Origin: Accumulibacter sp.
Lineage (GTDB): Bacteria; Pseudomonadota; Gammaproteobacteria; Burkholderiales; Rhodocyclaceae
Direction of reading: 5' to 3'
DNA length: 14,601 nucleotides
Assembly (NCBI GenBank): GCA_031264825.1
Contig: JAISDL010000150.1
Coordinates: 1-14,601, forward strand
In this document: piece by piece, positions 1 to 9,987 of the stretch
Numbering within the stretch: the stretch's first letter is position 1
Layout: each line of letters opens with the position of its first letter
Translations under genes and position numbers: made by a program
Notes under the pieces: model-generated
Seen by the model: only the letters and a program-made list of their open reading frames with translations
Databases searched by the model: none
Told to the model about the DNA's origin: nothing

Positions 1-151
1 CTTCTTTTCGCTTCGTTCCTGAGGTCGTTCCCGTTATGCCTCGCTTCGTTCCCAATACCGCTCCCACTTCTTTTCGCTTTGTCCCTGAGGTCGTTCCCGC
101 TATGCCTCGCTTCGTTCCCGATACCGCTCCCACTTCTTTTCGCTTTGTCCC
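1..151. repeat. 66-bp tandem repeat, about 2.3 copies
   Basis: Copies start at 1, 67 and 133; the third is partial and ends near 151. The first two differ at only a few positions. Each 66-bp unit is built from two related 33-bp halves. The period is a multiple of three and no stop interrupts the frame read on the minus strand, where each unit would encode 22 residues made of two similar 11-residue halves (GNEARHSGNDL and RDKAKRSGSGI). The array touches the window edge, so its true copy number is unknown. Confidence 0.85.
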
Positions 152-251
152 CATTTCCGCCTCCAGAGAAGAGTCCATTGACCTCTCCTCCCACAGCAAT
201 TTCTATGCCTGATCCTTTTCCCATGCCTTCAACCGCCACTTTTAATTGCAC
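1..251 (-). CDS. possible 5' part of a repeat-containing protein (partial at the left edge)
   Basis: I do not recognise this gene. On the minus strand a frame is open from just after TAG at 275-273 to the window edge. Candidate starts are GTG at 251 and ATG at 224; neither has a well-spaced ribosome binding site. The first ~45 residues are glycine-rich (for example GKGSGIEIAVGGEV), followed by charged 11-residue repeats of pattern xNEARxSGNDL. The minus-strand translation is hydrophilic and looks like a protein, whereas the plus-strand translation of the same bases is a run of Leu, Phe, Pro and Ser. Codons include AGA and AGG, unlike the GC-rich genes to the right. It would be transcribed divergently from cptA. 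It could instead be non-coding repeat DNA with a period that happens to be a multiple of three. Confidence 0.35.
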   Translation of the reverse strand, partial: MQLKVAVEGMGKGSGIEIAVGGEVNGLFSGGGNGDKAKRSGSGIGNEARHSGNDLRDKAKRSGSGIGNEARHNGNDLRNEAKR

Positions 252-417
252 CCTTGAACTAGACTTTTCTTTCTAATTTCGACAGTGTACGCTATCATTT
301 TCGTTTTTTGTTTCAGCATCAACGTGTTGCACTTCATCGTTGAAACCGCCGTTTGAAGAAATTTCACGGTCTGTTTTTTTTCGTGGAAAACTTTTCGCGG
401 AGAACGTATTTTATTCT

Positions 418-423
418 AGGAGG
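418..423 (+). promoter_or_regulatory. ribosome binding site deciding the cptA start (ATG 431)
   Basis: A perfect AGGAGG lies 7 nt before ATG 431. This is the best Shine-Dalgarno in the left part of the window, and it points to an ATG that in the present sequence opens only a 31-codon frame. That mismatch is a main reason to think ATG 431 is the real start of cptA, put out of frame by the GCAA tract. Confidence 0.8.
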
Positions 424-430
424 GGGATAT

Positions 431-2277
<1,847 letters not shown>

Positions 2278-2296
2278 TACGGGACGATGAATCGGC

Positions 2297-3448
2297 ATGC
2301 GCTGCGGCATTGAATTCGAATACCTGTTGATCGATTCCGCCGGTGCCGTCCCCGGCCGTATCCGCGACTTCGGCAATCTCGATTTTGCTGAAATCGACGC
2401 TCAACTCGACGACCGCCCCGGGCTGGACGACCCGGAACTCGCCGTCGGCGACCTTGGTATCAAGCGTGGATACTGGTATCTCGAAGGTGACGAACGTTTT
2501 TTCGCCGCGGACGCTTCGGAAATGGAATCGTGCCGGCGCCGTTTCCGCACACTGGCGATCAAGGGTGTCGAAATTCGCACGCCGCCGGCTGACGGCGTGC
2601 GCGGCGCGCTCGATCGTCTACGGGTCATCGAAGCGCGCTTGGCCGAACGATTGCACGAACACGGCCTGGGACTCGCGATCGTCGCCGCTAATCCGCTTCG
2701 GGCGGACTACCGTTTCTCCCCGCCGCTCAACGCCTGGGAAATCGAACTGCGCCGCAGACATCGCGCCTGCGACGCGGCGCATATTTCCAACCTGACTTAC
2801 GGCCCCGACATCAATCTTTCGATGCCGGACTGGACGGCGGAACAAGCTCTGGACGCTACCCGCAAACTGAATTTCTACGCGCCCTATCTGGTTCCGTTCA
2901 GTTTTTGCAGCCCTTTCCACGCCGGCGCGCATTGGCCGGGGTTTTCGTGGCGAACATTTCACCGCGCGCCCTTGCGGCCCGCGGTCAAGCTCTTTCTCGC
3001 GGGCGATGCCTTGGCGACTCTGGCCGCTCATTCGCGGCTCGTCCATCCGGCGCGCTTGCCGAGCGAAAACGGACGCATCGAATTCAAGGCCTTCGACGCT
3101 CAACCGGCACCGGAAAACCTCGCCGCGTGTTGCCATCTTCTGCACGGCGTCTGTTTGGCGAATGCGCTGCACGGGCGCGGCGAGGGATGCGATGTCGAGG
3201 TTTATCGACGCGCCGCCCGCTTGGGTTTTCACGATGCGGTAGTCCATTCGACGAGCGGGGAAGTATTGAAAAGGGCGACGGATGCACTGTCACGCGCGGG
3301 CGAAACAGAGGGCGTCGAAGCTCTGGAGTCTCTTGCGGCGATCCACACCGAGCGGCGCACGCCGGCGGACGATCTCCTGGAGTCCTGGCGGCGCGGCGGG
3401 CCGATGTACGCGGCAGGCGGTCTTTACGATTTTTTCATTTCTTCTTGA
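2297..3448 (+). CDS. GCS2-family carboxylate-amine (glutamate-cysteine ligase-like) ligase
   Basis: A 383-residue protein of the ATP-dependent glutamate-cysteine ligase family 2 fold, which joins an amino acid carboxylate to an amine. The family hallmark GIEFEYLLID stands at residues 4-13, right after the start, with conserved-looking blocks GYWYLEGDERFF (~55-66), GVEIRTPPADG, ANPLRADYRFSPP, the YGPDINLSM segment and SENGRIEFKAFDAQP. ATG 2297 is the first start after an in-frame stop at 2288, so it is well fixed, although its ribosome binding site is weak. It follows cptA by 19 nt and probably shares its transcript. The true substrates cannot be read from sequence: many relatives of this type are not real gamma-glutamylcysteine synthetases. 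No membrane segment or signal peptide is visible, so it is cytoplasmic. Confidence 0.72.
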   Translation: MRCGIEFEYLLIDSAGAVPGRIRDFGNLDFAEIDAQLDDRPGLDDPELAVGDLGIKRGYWYLEGDERFFAADASEMESCRRRFRTLAIKGVEIRTPPADGVRGALDRLRVIEARLAERLHEHGLGLAIVAANPLRADYRFSPPLNAWEIELRRRHRACDAAHISNLTYGPDINLSMPDWTAEQALDATRKLNFYAPYLVPFSFCSPFHAGAHWPGFSWRTFHRAPLRPAVKLFLAGDALATLAAHSRLVHPARLPSENGRIEFKAFDAQPAPENLAACCHLLHGVCLANALHGRGEGCDVEVYRRAARLGFHDAVVHSTSGEVLKRATDALSRAGETEGVEALESLAAIHTERRTPADDLLESWRRGGPMYAAGGLYDFFISS

Positions 3449-3510
3449 CTTTTCCTTGACTGCGCAGCACCGACAATGGCGGCATTTTTCCCAAGCCCCG
3501 CGAGATACCG

Positions 3511-4194
3511 ATGCCTTCAAAACCCCATGTGGAACTCGAATTTTCGCGCAAATACGATCTTCCCCACGCAGAGAATTATTTCAGCAAGCACCGGACCGGA
3601 TGGGCGCGGCGGCTTTCCAACTGGCGGGAAACGCAAATCGCCCGAAAGGCGATCCACCGCGCGGGCGACCCCGTGCGGGTGCTCGATCTTCCCTGCGGCG
3701 CCGGACGTTTCTGGCCGATGCTTCTGGAAAAGCCCGACCGGATGCTCCTCGCGGCGGACTATTCGCCGGACATGCTGGATACCGCTCGCCGCACGCAAGC
3801 ACAGGCATTGGGTCGCGTACGGATTTTTCAGACCTCCGCTTTTGACGTCGGTCTCGAAGACGCGGCGGTCGACTGCGTTTTCTGTATGCGTTTTTTGCAT
3901 CATATCGGCCTCTCCGAACATCGACTCGCACTGCTGCGTGAATTTCACCGCGTCACGCGGGAAAGCATGGTGATTTCGCTCTGGGTCGACGGCAATTTCA
4001 AAGCGTGGAAGCGCAAACGCCTCGAAGCCCGCAGGGCCTGCGCCGACGGCGTTTTTCAGAATCGTTTTGTGATCGAAAAAGCCCGCGCCGAGTCCGAGTT
4101 CCGCCAAGCGGGCTTTGAAGTCGTGGATCACGTCGATTTTTTACCGGCTTACGCCCTGTGGCGTATTTACGTCCTGCGCAAGAAATTCGGGTGA
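3511..4194 (+). CDS. class I SAM-dependent methyltransferase
   Basis: A 227-residue cytoplasmic methyltransferase of the Methyltransf_11/25 type. Motif I, VRVLDLPCGAGRF, lies at about residues 55-67 and forms the SAM-binding glycine loop; the acidic end of strand 2 is D83 in AADYSPDML. The DCVFCMRFLHHIG block follows at about 115-127, and a LREFHRVTRES segment near 142 is typical of this fold. The C-terminus (FLPAYALWRIYVLRKKFG) is hydrophobic and then basic, which may hold it near the membrane. It lies between a GCS2-type ligase (63 nt upstream) and a membrane sulfatase-fold enzyme, so an envelope substrate is possible, but the sequence does not reveal it. The ribosome binding site is weak. 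Confidence 0.78.
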   Translation: MPSKPHVELEFSRKYDLPHAENYFSKHRTGWARRLSNWRETQIARKAIHRAGDPVRVLDLPCGAGRFWPMLLEKPDRMLLAADYSPDMLDTARRTQAQALGRVRIFQTSAFDVGLEDAAVDCVFCMRFLHHIGLSEHRLALLREFHRVTRESMVISLWVDGNFKAWKRKRLEARRACADGVFQNRFVIEKARAESEFRQAGFEVVDHVDFLPAYALWRIYVLRKKFG

Positions 4195-4204
4195 AACGCC
4201 GTAT

Positions 4205-4235
4205 TTGACGTTTTTTCATATCTTTCGGCGATAAT
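4205..4235 (+). promoter_or_regulatory. putative sigma-70 promoter for the LtaS-type gene
   Basis: TTGACG (4205-4210) and GATAAT (4230-4235) each match consensus at 5 of 6 positions. The 19-nt spacer is longer than the usual 17. The site lies in the only sizeable gap between the methyltransferase gene and the next gene, about 100 nt before its GTG start. Confidence 0.42.
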
Positions 4236-4338
4236 GTCGCCGCTCGCGCCGGAAGTCGGCTTTCGGCTCCTATTTCTTGTTTCGAACGACACGTGTTGTC
4301 GAAATGACTCGGCGCGCATGATGATAAAAGGATAAAGA

Positions 4339-6414
4339 GTGACACTCGACGAAGATATTCTTTCCCGCCGCGACGCGCGGGCGCCGACGCTTGCGGGGCA
4401 TCTGGCGTTTCTGGGCGTGAGCGGTCTGGCGTTGCTTATCGTGTTTGCGCTGTTGCGCTTTGCCTTGTTTTTTTACAACCGCGATTTGATCGGGGACGCG
4501 CCCGCCGGCGTTTTTCTCGAAGCGTTTTACAACGGCCTGCGCTTCGACCTCCGCGCCGTCGCTTACACGCTCCTGCCCCTGATCCTCGTGCTTTTCCCGA
4601 TTTTCAGTCCGCGACTCCTGGCGGCGCGCGGGCCGATGCGCGCTTATTTGACGTTTGTGACCGCCGTCGTCCTTTTTCTCGGCGTCGTCGAACTGGATTT
4701 TTACCGGGAATTCCACCAGCGATTGAACGGCTTGGTATTCCAGTACCTCGCGGAGGATTCAAAAACCGTGCTGAGCATGCTCTGGCACGGTTTCCCCGTT
4801 CTGCGCCTCCTTTTTTGCTGGGCGCTTGCCGTCGAGGTGTTTCGCCGGCTGTTCGCGCTCATCGAGCGGCGTACGCGCTTTGCGTCCGGCGTCCCGGACA
4901 AGAGGGCTTCGTGGCGCTTGCGCGCGTTCGCATTTCTCTCGTGCCTCGTCCTCGCGGTTTTGGCCGCGCGCGGCACTTTGCGGCAGGGGCCGCCGTTGCG
5001 CTGGGGCGACGCGTTTACGACAAAATCGATGTTCGCCAACCAACTCGGCCAAAACGGTGTGCTCACGCTCGTCGACGCGGCGCGCGCCCGGTTTTCGTCG
5101 CATCGGGAGAACGTCTGGCGTTCGTCGCTGCCGCCCGACGAGGCTTTGCGCGTCGTTCGCGCGATGCTGCTGACCGCCGACGATACGCTCGTCGATGCCG
5201 ATGCGGCGGCCGTGCGCCGGGATTTCGTCCCGCCGACGGAAAAAACGCTTCCCGTCAAAAACGTCGTCTTCATCCTTCTGGAGAGCTTCGCCGGACGCTA
5301 CGTCGGCGCTTTGGGCGCGTCCGGCGGCATTACGCCGCATTTCGACGCGCTCGCCCGCGAAGGTCTGCTGTTCACCCGTTTTTTCAGCAACGGAACGCAC
5401 ACGCATCAAGGCATGTTCGCCACCTTGGCGTGTTTCCCCAACCTGCCGAGTTTCGAATACCTGATGCAAACGCCGGAAGGCGGGCACGCGTTTTCAGGGT
5501 TGCCGCGCTTGTTGAAAGCGCGTGGCTACCGGGACGTCTACGTTTATAACGGCGATTTCGCGTGGGACAACCAGTCCGGCTTTTTCGGCAAGCAGGGAAT
5601 GACGAACTTCATCGGGCGCAACGATTATGTGGCCCCGGTTTTCTCGGACCCGACCTGGGGCGTTTCCGACGAGGACATGTTTACGCGCGCGGTCGCGGAA
5701 CTGGAAAAACTTTCCGCGACCGGAAAACCCTTCTACGCGCTTTTGCAGAGTCTTTCCAACCATACGCCCTACGCTTTGCCGAAAAAACTGCCGGTCGAGC
5801 GCGTATCGGGCTTCGGCGCGCTCGACGAGCATTTGACCGCGATGCGATACTCCGATTGGGCGCTCGGACAATTTTTCGCCAAGGTGAAATCCTCGCCGTA
5901 TTATCGGGAAACACTGTTCGTCGTTCTGGGCGATCATGGCTTCGGCAGCCCCGAACATTTGACCGAAATGGATCTCTACCGTTTCAACGTGCCTTTGCTT
6001 CTGATCGCACCGGGAATCCAGGAAAAGTTCGGCGCGACGCGCGAGGTCGTCGGCTCACAGGTGGACGTCGTTCCCACCGCCATGGGGCGGCTCGGCGGCG
6101 CGACGCGGCATCAATGCTGGGGGCGCGACCTCTTGAGTCTGCCCCAGGGCGACGCGGGCTTTGCCGTCATCAAGCCTTCGGGGGGCGGCCAGACCGTCGC
6201 CCTCATCAGCGGCGAGCGCATTCTGGTCAAACCGAAAAACGCCAAGGCGCGCCTTTACGCGTATCGCCTCGGCGCGAACGGTCAAGCCGTCCCGCTGCCG
6301 GACGCGGGTGACGCGGACGCGATGGAAAAAAAGCTCGACGCCTTCATTGCGACCGCGACGCGTAGCCTTCTCAACGATACGGCGGACGCCGTCGGCGGTA
6401 CGCGCGGAGAGTAA
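4339..6414 (+). CDS. LtaS/OpgB-type membrane sulfatase-fold phosphotransferase
   Basis: A 691-residue inner-membrane protein starting at GTG 4339, with AAAGGA 6 nt upstream. Five hydrophobic segments lie at about residues 22-46, 68-90, 103-120, 152-172 and 196-211, followed by an extracytoplasmic alkaline-phosphatase-like domain. Expected catalytic parts are visible: metal ligand E315 in FILLESFAG, probable nucleophile T355 in NGTHTHQGMFATL, the SLSNHTPYALP block at 471-481, and D532-H533 in LGDHGFGS. Enzymes of this family transfer phosphoglycerol or related groups from lipids to glycans (LtaS to teichoic acid, OpgB/MdoB to periplasmic glucans). The exact donor and acceptor here are not readable. 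It is the second sulfatase-fold transferase in this cluster after cptA, but has a different membrane layout and is not its duplicate. Its stop codon directly abuts the repeat at 6414. Confidence 0.82.
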   Translation: MTLDEDILSRRDARAPTLAGHLAFLGVSGLALLIVFALLRFALFFYNRDLIGDAPAGVFLEAFYNGLRFDLRAVAYTLLPLILVLFPIFSPRLLAARGPMRAYLTFVTAVVLFLGVVELDFYREFHQRLNGLVFQYLAEDSKTVLSMLWHGFPVLRLLFCWALAVEVFRRLFALIERRTRFASGVPDKRASWRLRAFAFLSCLVLAVLAARGTLRQGPPLRWGDAFTTKSMFANQLGQNGVLTLVDAARARFSSHRENVWRSSLPPDEALRVVRAMLLTADDTLVDADAAAVRRDFVPPTEKTLPVKNVVFILLESFAGRYVGALGASGGITPHFDALAREGLLFTRFFSNGTHTHQGMFATLACFPNLPSFEYLMQTPEGGHAFSGLPRLLKARGYRDVYVYNGDFAWDNQSGFFGKQGMTNFIGRNDYVAPVFSDPTWGVSDEDMFTRAVAELEKLSATGKPFYALLQSLSNHTPYALPKKLPVERVSGFGALDEHLTAMRYSDWALGQFFAKVKSSPYYRETLFVVLGDHGFGSPEHLTEMDLYRFNVPLLLIAPGIQEKFGATREVVGSQVDVVPTAMGRLGGATRHQCWGRDLLSLPQGDAGFAVIKPSGGGQTVALISGERILVKPKNAKARLYAYRLGANGQAVPLPDAGDADAMEKKLDAFIATATRSLLNDTADAVGGTRGE

Positions 6415-6511
6415 TTCCATTTCCAGTTTATCCCTTCCTTTGTCGACTCTCCTTGCCGTACTGTACTGTCTGCGGCTCGGCATCAAAGCATGAACGAACT
6501 GGAAAAGGAAT
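6414..6511. repeat. spaced inverted repeat related to the palindrome at 13861
   Basis: The left arm ATTCCATTTCCAGTTT (6414-6429) and right arm GAACTGGAAAAGGAAT (6496-6511) are complementary at 14 of 16 positions and enclose 66 bp. The left arm shares its first 15 bases exactly with the perfect palindrome at 13861-13898. It begins on the last base of the preceding gene's TAA. No gene is seen in the enclosed sequence. Confidence 0.55.
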
Positions 6512-6530
6512 AAGGAGAAGCAAACGAGGA

Positions 6531-6567
6531 GCGAACCCTTCCGGAGAACTCGTCTGGAAGGGTTCGC
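6531..6567. terminator. bidirectional hairpin between convergent genes
   Basis: GCGAACCCTTCC (6531-6542) pairs perfectly with GGAAGGGTTCGC (6556-6567) around a 13-nt loop. It sits between the plus-strand LtaS-type gene and the minus-strand zinc-ribbon gene, where a shared terminator is expected. There is no long T run on either strand; only a short TTTT follows on the plus side, some 10 nt past the stem. Confidence 0.6.
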
Positions 6568-6573
6568 GCCGGG

Positions 6574-6768
6574 TCAGCGCTTTTGAGCCTCCGCGTCGGA
6601 TTCTTGGTGGGCGCCATTGCCCTCGAAAACGACCGTCAGCGCGTCGCCTCGCCTGACCGCGCGGAAAAGCGCTCCGCAGACGGGGCAACGGTATTCGCGC
6701 CCTTCCGCTTCGACTTCGAGCAACAAGCGCTTTCCGCATTCGGGGCAGACGACCTGTTTCAAGGCCAA
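6574..6768 (-). CDS. small zinc-ribbon protein downstream of nrdJ
   Basis: A 64-residue protein with two close cysteine pairs, CPEC (residues 8-11) and CPVC (28-31), the spacing of a one-zinc ribbon (MJ0042-like). The middle reads RYxC-type ribbon sequence and the last ~20 residues are a polar, acidic-basic tail without predicted fold. It starts at TTG 6768, with GAGGAG about 9 nt upstream overlapping the end of nrdJ; only 13 nt separate it from the nrdJ stop, so the two are almost certainly co-transcribed. NrdJ itself ends in a zinc ribbon, so this could be a helper or a split-off ribbon domain; that is speculation. No function can be assigned. Confidence 0.65.
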   Translation of the reverse strand: MALKQVVCPECGKRLLLEVEAEGREYRCPVCGALFRAVRRGDALTVVFEGNGAHQESDAEAQKR

Positions 6769-6781
6769 GGCGCTTTTCTCC

Positions 6782-9652
6782 TCATCCGCACGAACCGACC
6801 GCTCCGCACGCGGTGCAGAAATCGCAACCGTCCTTGCGGATCATCGTGTGATTTCCGCATTCGGCGCAGAGTTTTCCGGGGGTCGGCAACGCAAGCTCCG
6901 TGCCGTTGCTCGCCGGCGCTTCGAGAATCCCCATTTCTTGCAGGGGAATTCCGTTCTCGTCGAGAATTCCGAGCATCGAATAACGGTGGATGATCAGGCT
7001 GGCGATGTACGCGACCGTCGAGGGGTAAGTCCGCTGTTTGCGCGTTCCGGGGGTAAAGGCCATGAAGTCGCCGAGCGGTTCGGGGTAGTCGAGGAGTTTA
7101 CGGAGTTTCATCCCGATCCACGCCGGGTCGATCACGCGCATGTCGAGCGAGAGCAGTTTGGTCAGGCCGTCGAGCGCGCGCGGGTAGTTCCCCGAAAGCC
7201 AGACCGAGTAGGGCCGCGTGACACCGTCGGGCAGGGTGATTTCCTTCAGTCCGAGAACGAAATCCTCGCCCGTCGCCGGATTGAAGATGTCGACGGTCCA
7301 GGAAAGCGTTCCGTCGGTTCCCGTCTTGGGTTCCTTGAGGCTGAACAGCGCGTCGAGAACCGGCGTCGGCCCTTCGCGTTTGAAAGCGCCGATCTGTTCG
7401 ACGCGGTACTGGATCAGGCGCGCCATCGCCGAGACGACGGACGGCATGCGTTTGCGCTCGCCGTGCGGCGGGAAGGGCATGTCGAAACCGTCGTCGTTGG
7501 GCGTCTTCGCAAGCGATTCGAGCTTGAGTTCGAGCCATCCGTTGTCGTTGGCGCGCATGTCCATCGACAGGGTCTTGGCGACGGCGCCGAGTCCGCGCGG
7601 CTGTTCCGGCCCGTTGACCCAGACTTCAAAAGGCCAGGCACGGCCTTCCTGTTCGACGTGCCCCACGAAGAGGGCGAATTTGCCGAGTTCGTGTTCGATC
7701 ATGTAGGTCCAGGCCATATTGCCTTCGGGCAGGTCCGGGCGCCCGGGCCAGCGCAGACTGGAGAGCACCGGCGCGGGCAGGTGCTTGATCGACAGGCGTC
7801 GGTTGGCGTCGCCGTTGACGAAATCCTGCGGCAATTTTTTGTCCTCGTGTTTTTTGACGTTCTCGACCGAGAGCACGGCACCGAGAACGCTGTTGGGACG
7901 GTAAGTCGCGAGTCCCTTGAGCCCCGATTTCCACGCGCTCATATAGAGGGACTGGAAGTCTTCGTAGGGATAATCGATCGGGACGTTGACCGTTTTCGAG
8001 ATCGACGTGTCGATGTAGGGCGCGACGGCGGCGACCATGTCTTTGTGCGCTTTCGCGGAAATCTGTAGCGCGGTGATGAAGTAGTCGGGCAGTTTATCGA
8101 CGTCGCCGCCTTGGTGTTTATAGAGGCGCCAAGCGTAATCTTCGACCGTGTATTCCTTGAGCGTCCCGTCGGCCATGCGTTTTTTGCGACTGTAGACCCA
8201 GGAGAACGGCGGCTCGATGCCGTTGCTCGCGTTGTCGGCGAACGCCAGCGAGATCGTCCCGGTCGGCGCGATCGACAAGAGGTGCGAATTGCGCAGGCCG
8301 TGCTCGCGGATATCGGCCTTGATTTCGGCCGGCAGGCGCGAGGCGAAATTGCTTCCCGAAAGATAGAGTTCGGCGTTGAACAGCGGGAACGCGCCGCGTT
8401 CCCGCGCGAGATCGACGGACGCGAGGTAGGCGGTGTCGCGCATATACTCCGAGACGCGCGCGGCCATCGACGCGGCCTCTTCGGTATCGTAACGCAGGCG
8501 TAGCATGCAGAGCGCGTCGCCCATTCCGGTAAATCCGAGGCCGATCCGGCGCTTGTTGGCGGCTTCTTCCTTCTGGCGTTCCAGCGGCCACGCGGTGATG
8601 TCGAGCACGTTGTCGAGCATCCGGACCGAGGTCTTCACGACTTCTCCGAAGGCCGGGAAATCGAATTCGGCGCGGTCGGAAAAGGGGTCGCGGACGAAAA
8701 GCGTCAGGTTGATCGAACCCAGGCAGCAGCAACCGTAGGAGGGAAGCGGCTGTTCGGCGCAGGGGTTCGTCGCTTCGATCACTTCACAATAATAGAGGTT
8801 GTTGTCGCGGTTCATCCGGTCGAGGAAAAGGATTCCAGGCTCGGCGTGGTCGTAGGTCGATTTCATGACCTGATCCCAGAGGTCGCGGGCGCGGATTTTG
8901 CGATAGACCCATTGGCCGTCGTCTCGCCGGTAAGCGCCTTCGATGTCGACGTTGGGTTCGGCGCGGTGCGTCAGCTCGATGAAGTCGTCTTTTTCGACCG
9001 CCTGCATGAAATGGTCCGAGACGCCGATCGAGATGTTGAAATTGGTTAGGTCGCCCCGATCCTTGGCGTGGATGAAGACCTCGATGTCGGGATGGTCGCA
9101 ACGCAACACGCCCATTTGCGCGCCGCGCCGCGCCCCGGCGGATTCGACCGTTTCACACGAGCGGTCGAAAACGCGCATATACGAGACCGGCCCCGACGCG
9201 CGCGACTGCGTTCCCTTGACGAGCGCGCCCTGCGGGCGGATCGAGGAAAAATCGTAGCCGACGCCGCCGCCTCGGCGCATCGTTTCGGCCGCTTCGGCCA
9301 GCGCGCTGTAGATACCGGGTTTGCCCTCGACGGTTTCGACGACCGAGTCGCCGACCGGCTGGACGAAACAGTTGATCAAGGTCGCGGCAAGCGGGGTCCC
9401 CGCGGCGGAATTGATGCGCCCCGCCGGGACGAAGCCGTTTTCCTGCGCCCAGAGGAAGCGTTCCTCCCAGCGGGCGCGGTGCTTTTCTTCCTCGTTGGCG
9501 GCGAGGGCGCGCGCGACGCGGCGGCGCACGTCGCGGATCGTCTTTTCGTTTCCTTTCGCGTATTTTTCGAGGAGGACTTCGGACGAGATTTCCTGTTCGG
9601 GAAGCGACGGCGTTTCCTGCTTCGCCGTTGCGGTTGTTGGGGCTGTGTTCAC
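6782..9652 (-). CDS. nrdJ: adenosylcobalamin-dependent (class II) ribonucleoside-diphosphate reductase
   Basis: Makes deoxyribonucleotides using coenzyme B12, without oxygen or a separate radical subunit. I prefer GTG 9652 (956 aa) because AGGAAGG lies 7 nt upstream; an in-frame ATG at 9730 (982 aa) has none and adds a low-complexity leader. In the longer numbering: redox cysteine C121 in NCFVQP, thiyl-radical motif NPCAE with C324 and E326, the partner cysteine among C334-C336 before LGSINL, and phosphate-binding APTGTIS at 488-494. No ATP-cone is seen at the N-terminus. After residue ~640 two related ~80-residue blocks (about 701-780 and 841-920, each with LSxDMR and a YPSTV/MPSVV core) form a tandem duplication, followed by a C-terminal zinc ribbon (C955, C958, C972, C975). 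NrdR-type boxes lie upstream. Confidence 0.95.
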   Translation of the reverse strand: MNTAPTTATAKQETPSLPEQEISSEVLLEKYAKGNEKTIRDVRRRVARALAANEEEKHRARWEERFLWAQENGFVPAGRINSAAGTPLAATLINCFVQPVGDSVVETVEGKPGIYSALAEAAETMRRGGGVGYDFSSIRPQGALVKGTQSRASGPVSYMRVFDRSCETVESAGARRGAQMGVLRCDHPDIEVFIHAKDRGDLTNFNISIGVSDHFMQAVEKDDFIELTHRAEPNVDIEGAYRRDDGQWVYRKIRARDLWDQVMKSTYDHAEPGILFLDRMNRDNNLYYCEVIEATNPCAEQPLPSYGCCCLGSINLTLFVRDPFSDRAEFDFPAFGEVVKTSVRMLDNVLDITAWPLERQKEEAANKRRIGLGFTGMGDALCMLRLRYDTEEAASMAARVSEYMRDTAYLASVDLARERGAFPLFNAELYLSGSNFASRLPAEIKADIREHGLRNSHLLSIAPTGTISLAFADNASNGIEPPFSWVYSRKKRMADGTLKEYTVEDYAWRLYKHQGGDVDKLPDYFITALQISAKAHKDMVAAVAPYIDTSISKTVNVPIDYPYEDFQSLYMSAWKSGLKGLATYRPNSVLGAVLSVENVKKHEDKKLPQDFVNGDANRRLSIKHLPAPVLSSLRWPGRPDLPEGNMAWTYMIEHELGKFALFVGHVEQEGRAWPFEVWVNGPEQPRGLGAVAKTLSMDMRANDNGWLELKLESLAKTPNDDGFDMPFPPHGERKRMPSVVSAMARLIQYRVEQIGAFKREGPTPVLDALFSLKEPKTGTDGTLSWTVDIFNPATGEDFVLGLKEITLPDGVTRPYSVWLSGNYPRALDGLTKLLSLDMRVIDPAWIGMKLRKLLDYPEPLGDFMAFTPGTRKQRTYPSTVAYIASLIIHRYSMLGILDENGIPLQEMGILEAPASNGTELALPTPGKLCAECGNHTMIRKDGCDFCTACGAVGSCG

Positions 9653-9956
9653 TGTGTTTCCTTCCTTTCTGAGCGTGTCTTTTCCGTTCTGACTCGTCGG
9701 CGAGGCGACCTCGACGCGCCGGCGACTCATGAACTACGAGCGCGGGCGGGCAAACGCCGCGACCGCGTCCAGAAAAAAGCGTCCAGGCCCCTGACAGGCA
9801 AACTCACCGCGACGACGCCGGGGCGTTTTTGCCGTCCATCGGACGGGTTCTGAAAAATCGCCCCGCGCGCACGCGCTCCCCTTGCGCCTGACATTCCCGC
9901 GCGCTTCCTTCTGAAGTGGAGCATCATGCTCCCGTTTGACGTGAAAATCAAGTTTT

Positions 9957-9972
9957 CAACTAAATATAGTAT
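9957..9972 (-). promoter_or_regulatory. NrdR-box-like operator, proximal to nrdJ
   Basis: The core CTAAATATAG (9960-9969) differs at one position from the palindromic NrdR-box core CTATATATAG. Its centre is 31 bp, about three helical turns, from the second box. That spacing is characteristic of tandem NrdR operators, where the ATP-cone repressor NrdR binds. Confidence 0.7.
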
Positions 9973-9987
9973 TGAATCCTTGGCGTG

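Noticed and set aside
79..276. Plus-strand frame through the 66-bp repeat
   Set aside because: It has no ribosome binding site and translates to a Leu/Phe/Pro/Ser run typical of pyrimidine-rich non-coding strand; the minus-strand reading is more protein-like.
6617..8068. Long plus-strand frame (483 codons) opposite nrdJ
   Set aside because: An antisense shadow; all nrdJ motifs are on the other strand and the translation looks composition-driven.
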